Assembly: GCA_045637205.1 (NCBI GenBank)
Contig: JAZTYY010000005.1
Coordinates: forward strand, 1 to 64,000
DNA length: 64,000 bases
Source of the DNA: RGIG4608 sp045637205
Lineage (GTDB): Bacteria; Bacillota; Clostridia; Oscillospirales; CAG-272
Direction: 5' to 3'
The notes under the pieces: model-generated
Seen by the model: only the letters and a program-made list of their open reading frames with translations
Databases searched by the model: none
What the model was told of the DNA's origin: nothing
Shown here: positions 1-8,439 of the stretch, one piece after another
Layout: the number at the start of each line of letters is the position of its first letter
Position numbering within the stretch: position 1 is the stretch's first letter
Program-made: the position numbers and the translations under genes

Positions 1-77
1 AGGCGATAAAAAATTTTGCGGAGCTTTTTTAAAAGCGACCGAGGGTACGGGGCGAGTAGCCCTGTATTCAGCGTTTC

Positions 78-255
78 TTTTGATAGCTTTTCTTTGCGCT
101 TATTTCGTCAAAGAAAAGCGGCTAAAGACTTTTGCTATCAAAACGGTTATAACGCTTTTTCTTTTGAAGCAAGAGGCCCAAAAGAAAAAGCTTTGCAAAA
201 AGAAAAAGGCCGTAATGCGCTTGCGCCGCGCGGGCGGCCGCTTTTTAAAAAGCGG
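78..255. repeat. Intergenic repeat built of nested inverted repeats
   Basis: No convincing gene lies in the first 425 bases. The stretch holds stacked inverted repeats: a 10-base outer pair at 78-87 and 134-143 encloses another at 87-96 and 109-118; a perfect 13-base pair sits at 154-166 and 179-191 with a 12-base gap; an 18-base perfect palindrome lies at 238-255. Reading frames here encode Lys/Phe-rich low-complexity peptides with no ribosome-binding site. Similar Lys/Phe-encoding intergenic repeats are, from memory, widespread in clostridial gut genomes, so a dispersed repeat is the best reading. Function unknown. Confidence 0.55.
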
Positions 256-425
256 AGCAAAACAATCGCGAAAAGTGAGTGCGAACATCCCATAAATCAA
301 AATTTAAAAATTCGCAATCAAAATTTTTACACTTTTATTTTATCATATTTTGAGCAAATTATAAACAGAGGAATTAAAATTTTTCGCCAAAATTTTGCAA
401 AAATTTCTCTATGGAGGTAAAAAGA

Positions 426-1643
426 ATGAAAATAAATAAAAAGGAAGGATTTTTCCTCCCCACCTTTGCAAGAATTGTGTGCTTTTCACTTGCGTTTTGG
501 GTGTTTGTTGCCACCGTTCTTGCTTTTTACGGCGCAGTTATTCCCGAAACCGTCGCGTGCTTTTCGGGGGATGACATTCCAAGCTATCTTGGTGCCACCT
601 ACGAAGAGGAATACAGTGAGGATAGCACGGCAACGATAAATTTAACCAAGGGACAGTACAAGCTGTTTGGCACTTTCCCGATTAAAAGCGTGACCGTTGC
701 AAAGCTTGAGGACACAAAGGTCTACGTTGGGGGTGTTCCCTTTGGTATAAAATTTCTAACCCGTGGTGTTAGTGTTGTCGGCTTTGAAAACGAGGCAACA
801 AACCCCGCGTACAAAGCAGGGCTTAGATTATACGACACAATAATCAAAGCCAACGGAAAGGAAATTTCGGGCATTTCAGACCTTTCTTCCATCGTTGAGG
901 GTGGCGGTGAGGTGGAATTGACATTTATTCGCGCAGGCAAGGAAGAAAAAATAAAATTTAAGCCTCAATACTCTGAAAGTGAGAAAAAATACACCTTGGG
1001 ACTTTGGCTCAAGGACTCAGGCGCAGGCATAGGCACGCTCACCTACGTTCTCTCGGACGGCAGCTTTGGTGGTCTTGGCCACGGAATTTGCGATGGTGAT
1101 ACAGGTGAGCTAATTCCAATTTACAACGGAAGCGTGCTGGGTGTCACAATAAACGGAATCGTCAAAGGTCAAAGGGGTGACCCGGGTGAACTGAAGGGAT
1201 ATTTCAACTCGTCAAAGGTTGGTGCGCTCTACAAAAACACCGAAAACGGAGTTTTTGGCGCATTGACTCAAATGCCGAACGCGATAACGGACAAAACCTA
1301 TTCGATCGGACTCAAAAACGAGCTTAAAGAGGGCAAGGCAACCATCATTTGCACACTTGATGACAACGTCCGCCGTGAATATTCAATTGAAATTTCCAAC
1401 ATCAACAAAACCGCCACCGGAAACAAGTGCTTTACAATTAAAATCACCGACGAAAAGCTGCTCAATGCCACGGGTGGTATTGTTCAAGGTATGAGTGGCT
1501 CACCGATTATCCAAAACGGCAAGCTTGTTGGCGCTGTGACACATGTTTTGATTAACGATCCAACCACGGGATATGGCATTTTCATTGAAAATATGCTAAC
1601 TCAAAGTGTGTCCGCCACCGAATATCTCCCCACCGCCGCATAA
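426..1643 (+). CDS. spoIVB: SpoIVB-type sporulation serine peptidase (S55)
   Basis: SpoIVB is made in the forespore, crosses the inner forespore membrane and signals activation of the pro-sigma-K processing complex. The protein has an N-terminal hydrophobic segment (about residues 12-35), a PDZ-like region (about 95-185) and a C-terminal S55 peptidase domain. The likely catalytic His is in a GHGICDG motif (His219), and the catalytic Ser is the second Ser of GMSGSPI (about residue 359). At 405 residues it is close to the usual length. An in-frame start at 411 exists, but GGAGGT at 413-418 sits 7 bases before the ATG at 426, so 426 is chosen. A terminator follows directly. The sigK gene it ultimately serves lies at the other end of the window. 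Confidence 0.93.
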   Translation: MKINKKEGFFLPTFARIVCFSLAFWVFVATVLAFYGAVIPETVACFSGDDIPSYLGATYEEEYSEDSTATINLTKGQYKLFGTFPIKSVTVAKLEDTKVYVGGVPFGIKFLTRGVSVVGFENEATNPAYKAGLRLYDTIIKANGKEISGISDLSSIVEGGGEVELTFIRAGKEEKIKFKPQYSESEKKYTLGLWLKDSGAGIGTLTYVLSDGSFGGLGHGICDGDTGELIPIYNGSVLGVTINGIVKGQRGDPGELKGYFNSSKVGALYKNTENGVFGALTQMPNAITDKTYSIGLKNELKEGKATIICTLDDNVRREYSIEISNINKTATGNKCFTIKITDEKLLNATGGIVQGMSGSPIIQNGKLVGAVTHVLINDPTTGYGIFIENMLTQSVSATEYLPTAA

Positions 1644-1647
1644 AAAT

Positions 1648-1678
1648 AAAGGGCTGATTTATCAGCCCTTTTGTTTTT
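1648..1678 (+). terminator. Rho-independent terminator after spoIVB
   Basis: The stem GGGCTGAT (1651-1658) pairs with ATCAGCCC (1661-1668), is extended by A-T pairs and is followed by a T-rich run. It lies between convergent genes and probably works in both directions. Confidence 0.88.
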
Positions 1679-1681
1679 TAT

Positions 1682-2698
1682 TTACATCAAATCATCAAAG
1701 AACTTAATGTTCTCGGCACAAGGAGTAAGCTCTCCTTTTTCACACTTTTTGATAATTTCAACAATTTTATCGTTGAAGGGTGTTTTAACTCCGCATTTTC
1801 TACCCCATTCGCAAACAACTCCGTTGATTGCATCAATTTCACACGCCTTGCCTTTTTTAAGGTCTTGGAGCATGGAGGGTTCAATATTACGGTGCTTTTT
1901 CATCGCAATGGGAATGAGCATTGTTGCAATTGCTCTCTTTACTGCGCCCTTATAATAGAACAAAGCGGTAATGTTCTTACCCTGTACGGGAGCAAATTCA
2001 GCACCTGCTGCGTGACCCACGTCTATGCACTCCTTCATACAACGAATTGCCACCTTGCGCGCCGCTTTTACTTCGGAAACGTCACCAAACACACCACCAA
2101 CAACAGTTCCAAGTCCTGAGAAGGTTGCATTGATAAGAAGCTTTGACCAACGTGCGCCAATCAAATTACTCTCCTCATGGACAGGACACATAAGCTCAAG
2201 CAACTCCTTAACCTCGTTGAATTTTTCATCGGTGATTCCATCCATCTTGCCCATATGGAAGGAAAGGCTGTCCACCTCACTTGTGAGTGTGCACACACCG
2301 GGAGCAGTTAAAGCTGCACCCCATTCAACAACGCATCCCATTGTGCGATTTGAACCAACAATTTCAGCAATTCCGGGCTCGGGAAGTCCGTTTTGAAGTG
2401 TAACGATAACACCATCCTCAGCAAGATGACCCTTTAAAAACGTAACGACCTCCTTATTCAAAAGCTGCTTTGTCAAAAGGAGAATCACGTCATATTCACC
2501 ACTCATCTCATCAGGAGTGAGCGCGGACACGGGCACGTTCATCTCAACAGTTCCGTTTATTGTCGCACCGTTTGTGCGAAGCGCCTCAATATGTGCCTTA
2601 TTTCTGTTGATAAGGTCAATTTTTCCACCGTTTTTTGTAATATAAGCACCAAGCACCGTTCCAAGTGAGCCTGCGCCGTAAATAGCATATCTTTTCAT
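1682..2698 (-). CDS. Ketopantoate reductase family oxidoreductase (PanE/ApbA-like)
   Basis: This 338-residue cytoplasmic NAD(P)-dependent dehydrogenase starts with a Rossmann glycine motif (GAGSLG, residues 8-13) and has the two-domain layout of the ApbA/PanE family. Family members reduce 2-dehydropantoate to pantoate for coenzyme A synthesis, but many paralogues act on other 2-oxo acids. No other pantothenate genes are nearby, so the substrate is not settled. The start has GAGGT about 7 bases upstream. The gene stands alone, transcribed toward spoIVB and sharing its terminator. Confidence 0.82.
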   Translation of the reverse strand: MKRYAIYGAGSLGTVLGAYITKNGGKIDLINRNKAHIEALRTNGATINGTVEMNVPVSALTPDEMSGEYDVILLLTKQLLNKEVVTFLKGHLAEDGVIVTLQNGLPEPGIAEIVGSNRTMGCVVEWGAALTAPGVCTLTSEVDSLSFHMGKMDGITDEKFNEVKELLELMCPVHEESNLIGARWSKLLINATFSGLGTVVGGVFGDVSEVKAARKVAIRCMKECIDVGHAAGAEFAPVQGKNITALFYYKGAVKRAIATMLIPIAMKKHRNIEPSMLQDLKKGKACEIDAINGVVCEWGRKCGVKTPFNDKIVEIIKKCEKGELTPCAENIKFFDDLM

Positions 2699-2786
2699 TT
2701 TGATACCTCGTTATAAATTTTTCTGTTAAAATAATATCACACCCGACGCAAATTGTCAAGATTGGACTTTTAAATAGTAATCACTC

Positions 2787-2815
2787 TTGCATTATTTGAT
2801 GTTTTTTGGTATAAT
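2787..2815 (+). promoter_or_regulatory. Sigma-A promoter
   Basis: TTGCAT (2787-2792) and a perfect TATAAT (2810-2815) are separated by 17 bases, 28 bases before the kinase-like gene. Confidence 0.8.
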
Positions 2816-2843
2816 GTAAATACAAAATAAAGGCGGTATCAAA

Positions 2844-3347
2844 ATGAACGACATTATGACAGTTAACGGTATAGAATTTAAAGTAATTAAGCTTCTTGGC
2901 AAGGGCAAGGGTGGTTACTCTTATCTCGTAACGCGTGAGGAAAAGCTTTTTGTATTAAAGCAAATTCATCACGAGCCATGCGAATACTACCAATTCGGCA
3001 ACAAAATTGAAGCCGAAATGCGTGATTATAAGCGCCTTTTGGAAGTAGGCATCAGGATGCCCAAAATGCTTGACGTCGATATAGAAAACGAGCGCATTTT
3101 GAAGGAATATATTGATGGTGACACAATTTTAGACCTTGTCAACCGCGGAGAAATGAAGCAAACCTATATCAATCAGGTTAAGGAAATGTGTGCGCGCCTT
3201 TATCCTCAGCACTTAAACATTGACTACTACCCAACAAACTTCATTCCGCAAAACGATATACTATATTACATAGACTACGAATGCAACAACTATATGGACG
3301 AATGGAATTTTGAAAATTGGGGTATCAAATATTGGATTAAGGAATAA
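2844..3347 (+). CDS. Small protein-kinase-fold protein
   Basis: This 167-residue protein looks like a minimal kinase-fold domain. A glycine-rich loop (GKGKGGYSYLV, about residues 19-29) is followed by a Lys in VLKQI, an acidic helix position (IEAEMRDYKRL), a catalytic-loop-like NIDYYPTNF (about 135-143) and a metal-ligand-like IDYE (about 153-156). It is much shorter than typical Ser/Thr kinases and resembles the RIO/Kae1-associated or lipopolysaccharide-kinase end of the superfamily. Whether it phosphorylates a protein or a small molecule cannot be told. It is a single-gene unit with its own sigma-A promoter and terminator. AAAGGCGGT precedes the start. Confidence 0.7.
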   Translation: MNDIMTVNGIEFKVIKLLGKGKGGYSYLVTREEKLFVLKQIHHEPCEYYQFGNKIEAEMRDYKRLLEVGIRMPKMLDVDIENERILKEYIDGDTILDLVNRGEMKQTYINQVKEMCARLYPQHLNIDYYPTNFIPQNDILYYIDYECNNYMDEWNFENWGIKYWIKE

Positions 3348-3349
3348 AA

Positions 3350-3376
3350 AACGGAGAGCATTGCTCTCCATTTTTT
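3350..3376. terminator. Bidirectional terminator
   Basis: GGAGAG (3353-3358) and CTCTCC (3364-3369) form a stem followed by a T run on the plus strand and preceded by an A run, between convergent genes. Confidence 0.8.
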
Positions 3377-3860
3377 ATTGCCTTTCAAATCCGTGCACAA
3401 AGCCGTTGACGTCCGCTGAGCAAACGTCACCACCGATAACGTTATTTCGGTAAACTAAAATATTCACGTATACCTCACCCTCATAATCGGGGTAATTTGT
3501 TACCACGTAAGTATATCTCATTACGCTCTTTTTCTTAAATGAAGAAAGGTCAAGCCCCTGCTTTCTTTGAATCTCATTGTACGCGGCAAAAACCTTATCA
3601 AAATCCTTGGGAATGGTCACGCTTTGTTCCTTTATTGGTTGTGCTTCTACCTCCCAGCCGAATTGCTTGATAAAATTAATCCTATCCTCATTACTCTTGA
3701 TCTTTTCAAAATTATAAGATGCATCGATTCCAACTTGAGTTGCATCATCACCTGCAATATACGTTGGCACAAATGCAACAAGCACAATCAGTGCGGTGAG
3801 TGCCAAACATATAACAGCAAAAAATTTTATGGTATTTGCGCGCATTGAGTAAATAAACAT
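3375..3860 (-). CDS. Membrane-anchored DUF4830-like protein
   Basis: The 161-residue product has one N-terminal transmembrane or signal-anchor segment (about residues 11-33) and an extracytoplasmic domain. The domain ends with a Tyr-rich strand and an IGGDVCSAD motif (about 143-151) that I associate from memory with DUF4830, a small clostridial domain of unknown role. The start at 3860 has AAAGGGG about 9 bases upstream; a later ATG at codon 6 is possible. No partner is obvious. The next gene upstream on the same strand is a cell-wall glycosyltransferase. Confidence 0.62.
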   Translation of the reverse strand: MFIYSMRANTIKFFAVICLALTALIVLVAFVPTYIAGDDATQVGIDASYNFEKIKSNEDRINFIKQFGWEVEAQPIKEQSVTIPKDFDKVFAAYNEIQRKQGLDLSSFKKKSVMRYTYVVTNYPDYEGEVYVNILVYRNNVIGGDVCSADVNGFVHGFERQ

Positions 3861-3915
3861 ATCTTTTTCCCCTTTGTTTAACTAATATATTTGATTATAT
3901 GCTTGTTTTTACTCA

Positions 3916-4641
3916 TTAATTCCACAACGCGTGAAATAAAGAGGGCAAGGATGAAATAAATCTTTTTGCCCGTCGTGGCTCGTTTATGATTCTCCACAGC
4001 CACTCAAGATGTGCTCGTTGCATCACCCTTGGTGCTCTTTTTGTACGTCCCGCCCAAACGTCAAGCGCACCGCCAAGACAGGTGATTACCTTAATCTCAG
4101 AAAAGTCATTTTTGTGCTTTGAAACAAATCTCTCTTGCCTTGGAAATCCCATACAAACAATTAATACGTCGGGATTTGAGTCCTGTATTTTTTCAATTAT
4201 TGCGTCCTCATCCTCCGGTAAAAAGAACCCATTATGAATACCGCAAATTTTAAGATTAGGATGCTTTTTCATAAGGTTTTTGGCAGCTTTTTTGGCAACT
4301 CCCTCTCCACTGCCAAGCAAAAATACGCCCTTTTCTTCCCTTTCGCAAAGTGAAATCAACCCCTCACCAAAGTCAATTCCCGCAACCCTATGCTTTATAG
4401 GTTCACCCAAAAGACGAGAGGCAAGTAAGACACCTGCACCGTCGGGCAAAAGCACCGATGCTGAATTTAATATCCTCCTTGTATCCTCATTTCTTCTTGC
4501 TCTGTCCAGCATTTCAAGATTCGGTGTGAAAAACACCCTGCTCTCACCCGAAATAAAGCTTATTTGCGCAAGCTCGAGCGCGCGATCGAGTGAAACATCA
4601 TCAATTTTAAGTCCAAATAAATTTGTCTTTTTTTGCAACAT
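3916..4641 (-). CDS. WecG/TagA/CpsF family glycosyltransferase
   Basis: This 241-residue membrane-associated glycosyltransferase (GT26) belongs to the family that adds N-acetylmannosamine or a similar sugar to undecaprenyl-linked acceptors in wall teichoic acid or polysaccharide synthesis. Visible family motifs are FTPNLEMLDRAR (about residues 38-49), LLPDGAGVL, FLLGSGEGVA, VCMGFPRQE (about 163-171) and a basic C-terminal segment around HLEWLWRIINEP that docks to the membrane. Length is normal. No other teichoic acid genes are in the window, so the exact sugar is unknown. Confidence 0.86.
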   Translation of the reverse strand: MLQKKTNLFGLKIDDVSLDRALELAQISFISGESRVFFTPNLEMLDRARRNEDTRRILNSASVLLPDGAGVLLASRLLGEPIKHRVAGIDFGEGLISLCEREEKGVFLLGSGEGVAKKAAKNLMKKHPNLKICGIHNGFFLPEDEDAIIEKIQDSNPDVLIVCMGFPRQERFVSKHKNDFSEIKVITCLGGALDVWAGRTKRAPRVMQRAHLEWLWRIINEPRRAKRFISSLPSLFHALWN

Positions 4642-4656
4642 AAACCATTTCTCCCG

Positions 4657-4685
4657 TTGACAAAATATGAAAAATATGCTATCAT
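4657..4685 (+). promoter_or_regulatory. Sigma-A promoter of proS
   Basis: A perfect TTGACA (4657-4662) lies 17 bases from TATCAT (4680-4685). It predicts transcription from about 4692 and a leader of roughly 120 bases. Confidence 0.82.
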
Positions 4686-4699
4686 TAATTATTATGATA

Positions 4700-4797
4700 G
4701 GAAAGTGTGCGCTTTATACACTTCCATGGGGAGTTTTGCCTGCCTAAAGAGGTAAATTCAACACAAAACTTCCTGACTTTATAGCGGTTATAAGGTC
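4700..4797 (+). promoter_or_regulatory. Structured 5' leader of proS (three abutting hairpins)
   Basis: Between promoter and gene are three adjacent hairpins. The first is AAGTGT 4703-4708 with ACACTT 4718-4723. The second is an 11-bp stem, 4728-4738 with 4764-4774, with a 25-base loop holding a small internal CCT/AGG hairpin. The third is an 8-bp stem, 4775-4782 with 4790-4797, with loop AGCGGTT. Stems 2 and 3 abut without a spacer. There is no T-box sequence (AGGGTGG...CCGCG) and no oligo-T terminator. AAGG at 4792-4795 is buried in stem 3 and no strong ribosome-binding site is exposed before the ATG, which fits translational control. The RNA class is not recognised. Confidence 0.5.
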
Positions 4798-4812
4798 AAA
4801 ACATTTGAGAAA

Positions 4813-6252
4813 ATGGCAAAAGACAAAAAATTAGTTGAACAAATCACATCTATGGATGTGGACTTCACTCAGTGGTATACTGACGTATGTAAAAAAGCAG
4901 AGCTTATGGACTATTCCAGCGTTAAGGGCTGCATGATTTTCCGTCCCTATGGCTATGCAATTTGGGAAAATATACAAAAGGATCTTGACGCTCGCTTCAA
5001 GGAGCTCGGTCACGAAAACGTTTATATGCCCATGTTTATTCCTGAGTCCCTTCTTCAGCGTGAAAAGGATCACGTTGAAGGCTTTGCTCCCGAATGCGCT
5101 TGGGTTACTATCGGTGGACAAAACAAGCTTACTGAAAAGCTTTGTGTTCGTCCCACGTCCGAAACTCTTTTCTGTGAGCATTTTAAAAACGTAATTCACT
5201 CCTATCGCGACCTCCCCAAGCTCTACAACCAGTGGTGCGCAGTTGTTCGTTGGGAAAAGACAACTCGTCCCTTCCTTAGAACAAGTGAATTCTTGTGGCA
5301 AGAAGGTCACACAATGCACGAAACAGCTGAAGAGGCTCGCAACGAAACACTTACAATGCTTAAGGTTTATGAGGATTTCTATCGCGACTCTCTTGCTATT
5401 CCTGCAATCACAGGTAGAAAAACCGATAAAGAAAAATTCGCAGGTGCTGAAGAAACATATACTATCGAACCCATGATGCACAACGGCGTTGCTCTTCAGG
5501 GTGGCACAACTCACTACTTCGGTGATGGCTTTGCACGTGCATTCGACATTACCTTTGCAGGTAGAGATAACACAGTTAAATATCCCCACCAGACATCTTG
5601 GGGCGTTTCAACACGTATGATCGGTGCTATCATTATGACACATGGCGATGATAACGGTCTTATTCTTCCCCCTGCTATCGCTCCCATTCAGCTTGCCATC
5701 ATTCCCGTTGCTCAGCATAAGGAAGGCGTTCTTGAAAGAGCTGATGAGCTTAAGCGCCAGCTTGCTAAGAAGTTCCGCGTTAAGCTTGATGACAGTGATC
5801 AGTCAACAGGCTGGAAGTTCAGCCAGTATGAGATGAAGGGTGTTCCCGTTCGTCTTGAAATCGGTCCTAAGGATATCGAAAATAATTCTTGCGTACTTGT
5901 TAGCCGTGTAACAAGAGAAAAGAAGTTTGTTTCTCTTGACAACGTTGAGGCTGAGGTTGAAGCAATGCTTGGTCAGGTTCACGGTGAGCTTTGCGACAGA
6001 GTTAGAAAGAACCTTGCTGAAAAAACTCACGTTGCAACTAACTTTGAAGAGTTTGTTGACATCGCTGAAAACAAGCCCGGCTACATTAAGGCAATGTGGT
6101 GTGGTGAGGTTGAATGCGAGGATAAGATTAAGGACGTAACAGGTGGTGTTAAGTCACGTTGCATTCCCTTTAACGAAGAAAAGCTCTCTGACGTTTGCGC
6201 TTGCTGTGGCAAGCCCGCTAAACACATGGTTGTTTGGGGCCGTCAGTATTAA
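4813..6252 (+). CDS. proS: Prolyl-tRNA synthetase, short archaeal/eukaryote-like type
   Basis: This class II aminoacyl-tRNA synthetase charges tRNA-Pro with proline in the cytoplasm. At 479 residues it is the short form without the inserted editing domain. It has a class II catalytic core, an anticodon-binding domain and a C-terminal zinc-binding domain, seen in cysteines of GEVECED and CACCGKP near the end (about residues 430-470) and in the family-typical C-terminal Tyr. The N-terminus reads straight into DFTQWY typical of this family. The start is an ATG preceded only by a weak TTGAGA, unlike the strong sites of its neighbours. Expression may depend on the structured leader. Confidence 0.96.
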   Translation: MAKDKKLVEQITSMDVDFTQWYTDVCKKAELMDYSSVKGCMIFRPYGYAIWENIQKDLDARFKELGHENVYMPMFIPESLLQREKDHVEGFAPECAWVTIGGQNKLTEKLCVRPTSETLFCEHFKNVIHSYRDLPKLYNQWCAVVRWEKTTRPFLRTSEFLWQEGHTMHETAEEARNETLTMLKVYEDFYRDSLAIPAITGRKTDKEKFAGAEETYTIEPMMHNGVALQGGTTHYFGDGFARAFDITFAGRDNTVKYPHQTSWGVSTRMIGAIIMTHGDDNGLILPPAIAPIQLAIIPVAQHKEGVLERADELKRQLAKKFRVKLDDSDQSTGWKFSQYEMKGVPVRLEIGPKDIENNSCVLVSRVTREKKFVSLDNVEAEVEAMLGQVHGELCDRVRKNLAEKTHVATNFEEFVDIAENKPGYIKAMWCGEVECEDKIKDVTGGVKSRCIPFNEEKLSDVCACCGKPAKHMVVWGRQY

Positions 6253-6261
6253 TTAAAACAC

Positions 6262-6289
6262 AATAGGGAGTCCGCTTGGACTCCCTATA
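6262..6289 (+). terminator. Hairpin between proS and the SEDS gene
   Basis: An 11-base stem (6263-6273 with 6278-6288, loop GCTT) is perfect but is followed by an A-rich rather than T-rich stretch. It may attenuate or stabilise rather than terminate. Confidence 0.45.
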
Positions 6290-6320
6290 TTAAAACAAAT
6301 TAAAAAGAAAGGAGAAGCAT

Positions 6321-7478
6321 ATGTTTCGTGCAATTGGCAAATATCTAAAAAATTCATTTGCGCGCTTTGATAAGCCCGTGCTCATATTCTCAATGCTTAT
6401 TACTTTAATGAGCCTTGTGACCATTTTTAGCGCAAGAGAAAACTTTGGAACAAGCAAGCTCATAATGCAGCTTGCAATGACTATAGTCGGCATTTGCGGA
6501 ATAATTGTGCTTGTAAACATAGACTATAGAATATTCGTTGACAGGTATTGGTTTATTCTTTTAATAGTTTCAGTATTGCTTCTCGGAATAACACTTATAG
6601 TGGGTGACACGGGTGCAAACGGCACCGAAACCACCAATAAAAGCTGGCTGACAATTATTAATATAGGCAGCCGAAAATTTCAAATTCAGCCATCTGAATT
6701 TGTTAAAATTGCATTTATCATCAGCTTTTCAAAGCATCTTTCGATGGTGAGAAAAACAATAAACAAAATAAAAACACTTCTTCTTTTGGCTCTTCATGCG
6801 GGAGCAATAGTTGGCTTGATTCTTCTTTCGGGCGACCTTGGAGTAACCTTGGTTTACGTTGGTATTATCGCAATCATGCTCGCCTTTGCAGGTCTTAGCA
6901 AATGGTATTTCATAGGCGCCGGTGGTGTGACTGTTTTGGCATTCCCGTTTATATGGCCCTTGCTTAGCACGTATCAGCAAAACAGAATTCTTGTCGGCTT
7001 TCAGCCCGAGCTTGACCCCCAGGTTTACGGATATCAACCACTTCTATCCCTTGATGCCATAAGCGCAGGAGGAATATTCGGTCGCGGAATGAATTCGGGC
7101 GGATATTACGAAAAGCTTCCTGCATCTCATACCGACTTTATTTTTTCAACCTACTGTGAAATGTTTGGTTTTATCGGTGCAATAATCTTTTTGATTGTAT
7201 TTGTGGCTCTTGTTGTAAGAATAATCAATATCGCAAAAAATTGTAAGCACGAATTCGGTTCATTCATTTGTATAGGAGTTGCCGGAATGTTCATCGTTCA
7301 AGCCGTGATGAATATCGGCATGTGCCTTGCAATGTTCCCGGTTATCGGCATTACCCTGCCATTGATGAGCTACGGAGGTTCATCCATGCTCGCGCTTTAT
7401 ATTGCCCTTGGAATAGTACACGCAATAAGCGCACATGATAAGGGTATAAAGAGAAGAAAGAAAATAATTAAAGAATAA
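6321..7478 (+). CDS. SEDS-family cell-wall polymerase (RodA/FtsW)
   Basis: This 385-residue polytopic membrane protein is of the shape/elongation/division/sporulation family, which polymerises lipid II into glycan strands with a partner penicillin-binding protein. About ten hydrophobic segments are visible. The large extracytoplasmic loop carries family features QPSEFVK (about residues 115-121) and GRGMNSGG, and a C-terminal signature GITLPLMSYGGSS (about 345-357) is present. Division (FtsW), elongation (RodA) and spore (SpoVE) versions are hard to separate by eye, and no paired PBP is adjacent. AAAGGAG precedes the ATG. A terminator follows. Confidence 0.88.
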   Translation: MFRAIGKYLKNSFARFDKPVLIFSMLITLMSLVTIFSARENFGTSKLIMQLAMTIVGICGIIVLVNIDYRIFVDRYWFILLIVSVLLLGITLIVGDTGANGTETTNKSWLTIINIGSRKFQIQPSEFVKIAFIISFSKHLSMVRKTINKIKTLLLLALHAGAIVGLILLSGDLGVTLVYVGIIAIMLAFAGLSKWYFIGAGGVTVLAFPFIWPLLSTYQQNRILVGFQPELDPQVYGYQPLLSLDAISAGGIFGRGMNSGGYYEKLPASHTDFIFSTYCEMFGFIGAIIFLIVFVALVVRIINIAKNCKHEFGSFICIGVAGMFIVQAVMNIGMCLAMFPVIGITLPLMSYGGSSMLALYIALGIVHAISAHDKGIKRRKKIIKE

Positions 7479-7506
7479 AAAGGTGAGCAAACGCTCACCT
7501 TTTTTG
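7478..7506. terminator. Terminator after the SEDS gene
   Basis: AAGGTGAGC and GCTCACCTT flank a short AAAC loop (7480-7500) and are followed by a T run. It is placed between convergent genes. Confidence 0.88.
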
Positions 7507-7512
7507 TATTTA

Positions 7513-8349
7513 TTAACTTCTATAAGGTCTTGTGGGACCGATGTGATAAAGGGAATTGAGATATTCCATATCCTCTTTTGAAATTTTGAAATCAACGTCA
7601 AGATTTGACTTGATTCTTTCTTCATTTACTGACTTAGGAAGGGGCAACGTACCGTTTTCAATGCAAAATCTTATGCAAAGCTTGGGGATTGTTACACCGT
7701 ATTTTTTTGCCATATCGACAAGCTCACCGTGTTCAACAAGAGCACCCGTTGCCAATGGCGAATACGCCTCAACAAGTATTCCGTTTGCTTGACAGTATTC
7801 TGTAATCTCGTTTTGAGTGTTTCCAATAAAATATCTGATTTGATTAACCGCAGGAACAAATCCCGTTGCATCAACTATCGCCTTAATATCTTTAACGTGG
7901 AAGTTAGAAACACCGATTGCGCGTACCACACCCTTGTTATAAAGGTCAATCATGGCGCGCCAAGCGGCAATATTGCCTTCAGCACACTCACTCCCAACAT
8001 CGCTCCAAGGCCATGGTGCATGAATAAGATATAAATCAATATAATCAGTATCAAGATTCTTAAGTGAAGCCTCAAAATGTGCTTTTGCACCATCGTAGGT
8101 CTTAATATCGGCAGGCAATTTGGTTGTGATGAAAATATCCTCACGAGAAATACCACTGTCAGCAATTGCACGAGCAACACTTGGCTCATTACCGTATGCA
8201 AAGGCTGTGTCAATGTGACGGTATCCGGCTTTGAGTGCCCAAAGGCAAGAATTATAGCCTTCTTCACCCTCAGCAACCTGCCAAGTGCCAAAACCGATTG
8301 CAGGGATCCTAATCCCGTTATTTAAAGTAAAAAATTCGTTTTTAATCAT
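7513..8349 (-). CDS. Aldo/keto reductase (2,5-diketogluconate reductase-like)
   Basis: This is a soluble NAD(P)H-dependent aldo/keto reductase with a TIM-barrel fold. The catalytic tetrad is visible as Asp and Tyr in HIDTAFAYGNE, Lys in TTKLP and His in LIHAPWPW. The family signature GVSNF lies near residue 140, and a C-terminal IPK-like cofactor motif appears as LPKSV. The substrate is not predictable. The frame extends upstream to 8391, but GGAG 8 bases before the ATG at 8349 supports the shorter 278-residue form. It is the terminal gene before the convergent SEDS gene. Confidence 0.87.
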   Translation of the reverse strand: MIKNEFFTLNNGIRIPAIGFGTWQVAEGEEGYNSCLWALKAGYRHIDTAFAYGNEPSVARAIADSGISREDIFITTKLPADIKTYDGAKAHFEASLKNLDTDYIDLYLIHAPWPWSDVGSECAEGNIAAWRAMIDLYNKGVVRAIGVSNFHVKDIKAIVDATGFVPAVNQIRYFIGNTQNEITEYCQANGILVEAYSPLATGALVEHGELVDMAKKYGVTIPKLCIRFCIENGTLPLPKSVNEERIKSNLDVDFKISKEDMEYLNSLYHIGPTRPYRS

Positions 8350-8404
8350 ATTTTCTCCAATAGTTAATGTATTGCATATGCTGTCATTCACTACAAAGAT
8401 AAAA

Positions 8405-8434
8405 GAATGGGAGGGGGAGAAATCCCCTCCCCTT
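8405..8434 (-). terminator. Terminator of the ROK kinase gene
   Basis: A G/C-rich stem (GGGAGGGG with CCCCTCCC, 8409-8431) lies between the ROK kinase and the aldo/keto reductase genes. On the minus strand it is followed by a T-rich stretch. Confidence 0.6.
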
Positions 8435-8439
8435 ATAAA

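Noticed and set aside
16..420. Open reading frames of 60-134 codons on both strands in the left flank
   Set aside because: Low-complexity Lys/Phe-rich products, no ribosome-binding site, and the sequence is a chain of inverted repeats.
4700..4812. T-box riboswitch upstream of proS
   Set aside because: Leader is only about 120 bases and lacks the conserved T-box sequence and a terminator/antiterminator pair.
4831..5589. 252-codon minus-strand frame inside proS
   Set aside because: Antisense shadow of a clearly conserved synthetase gene.
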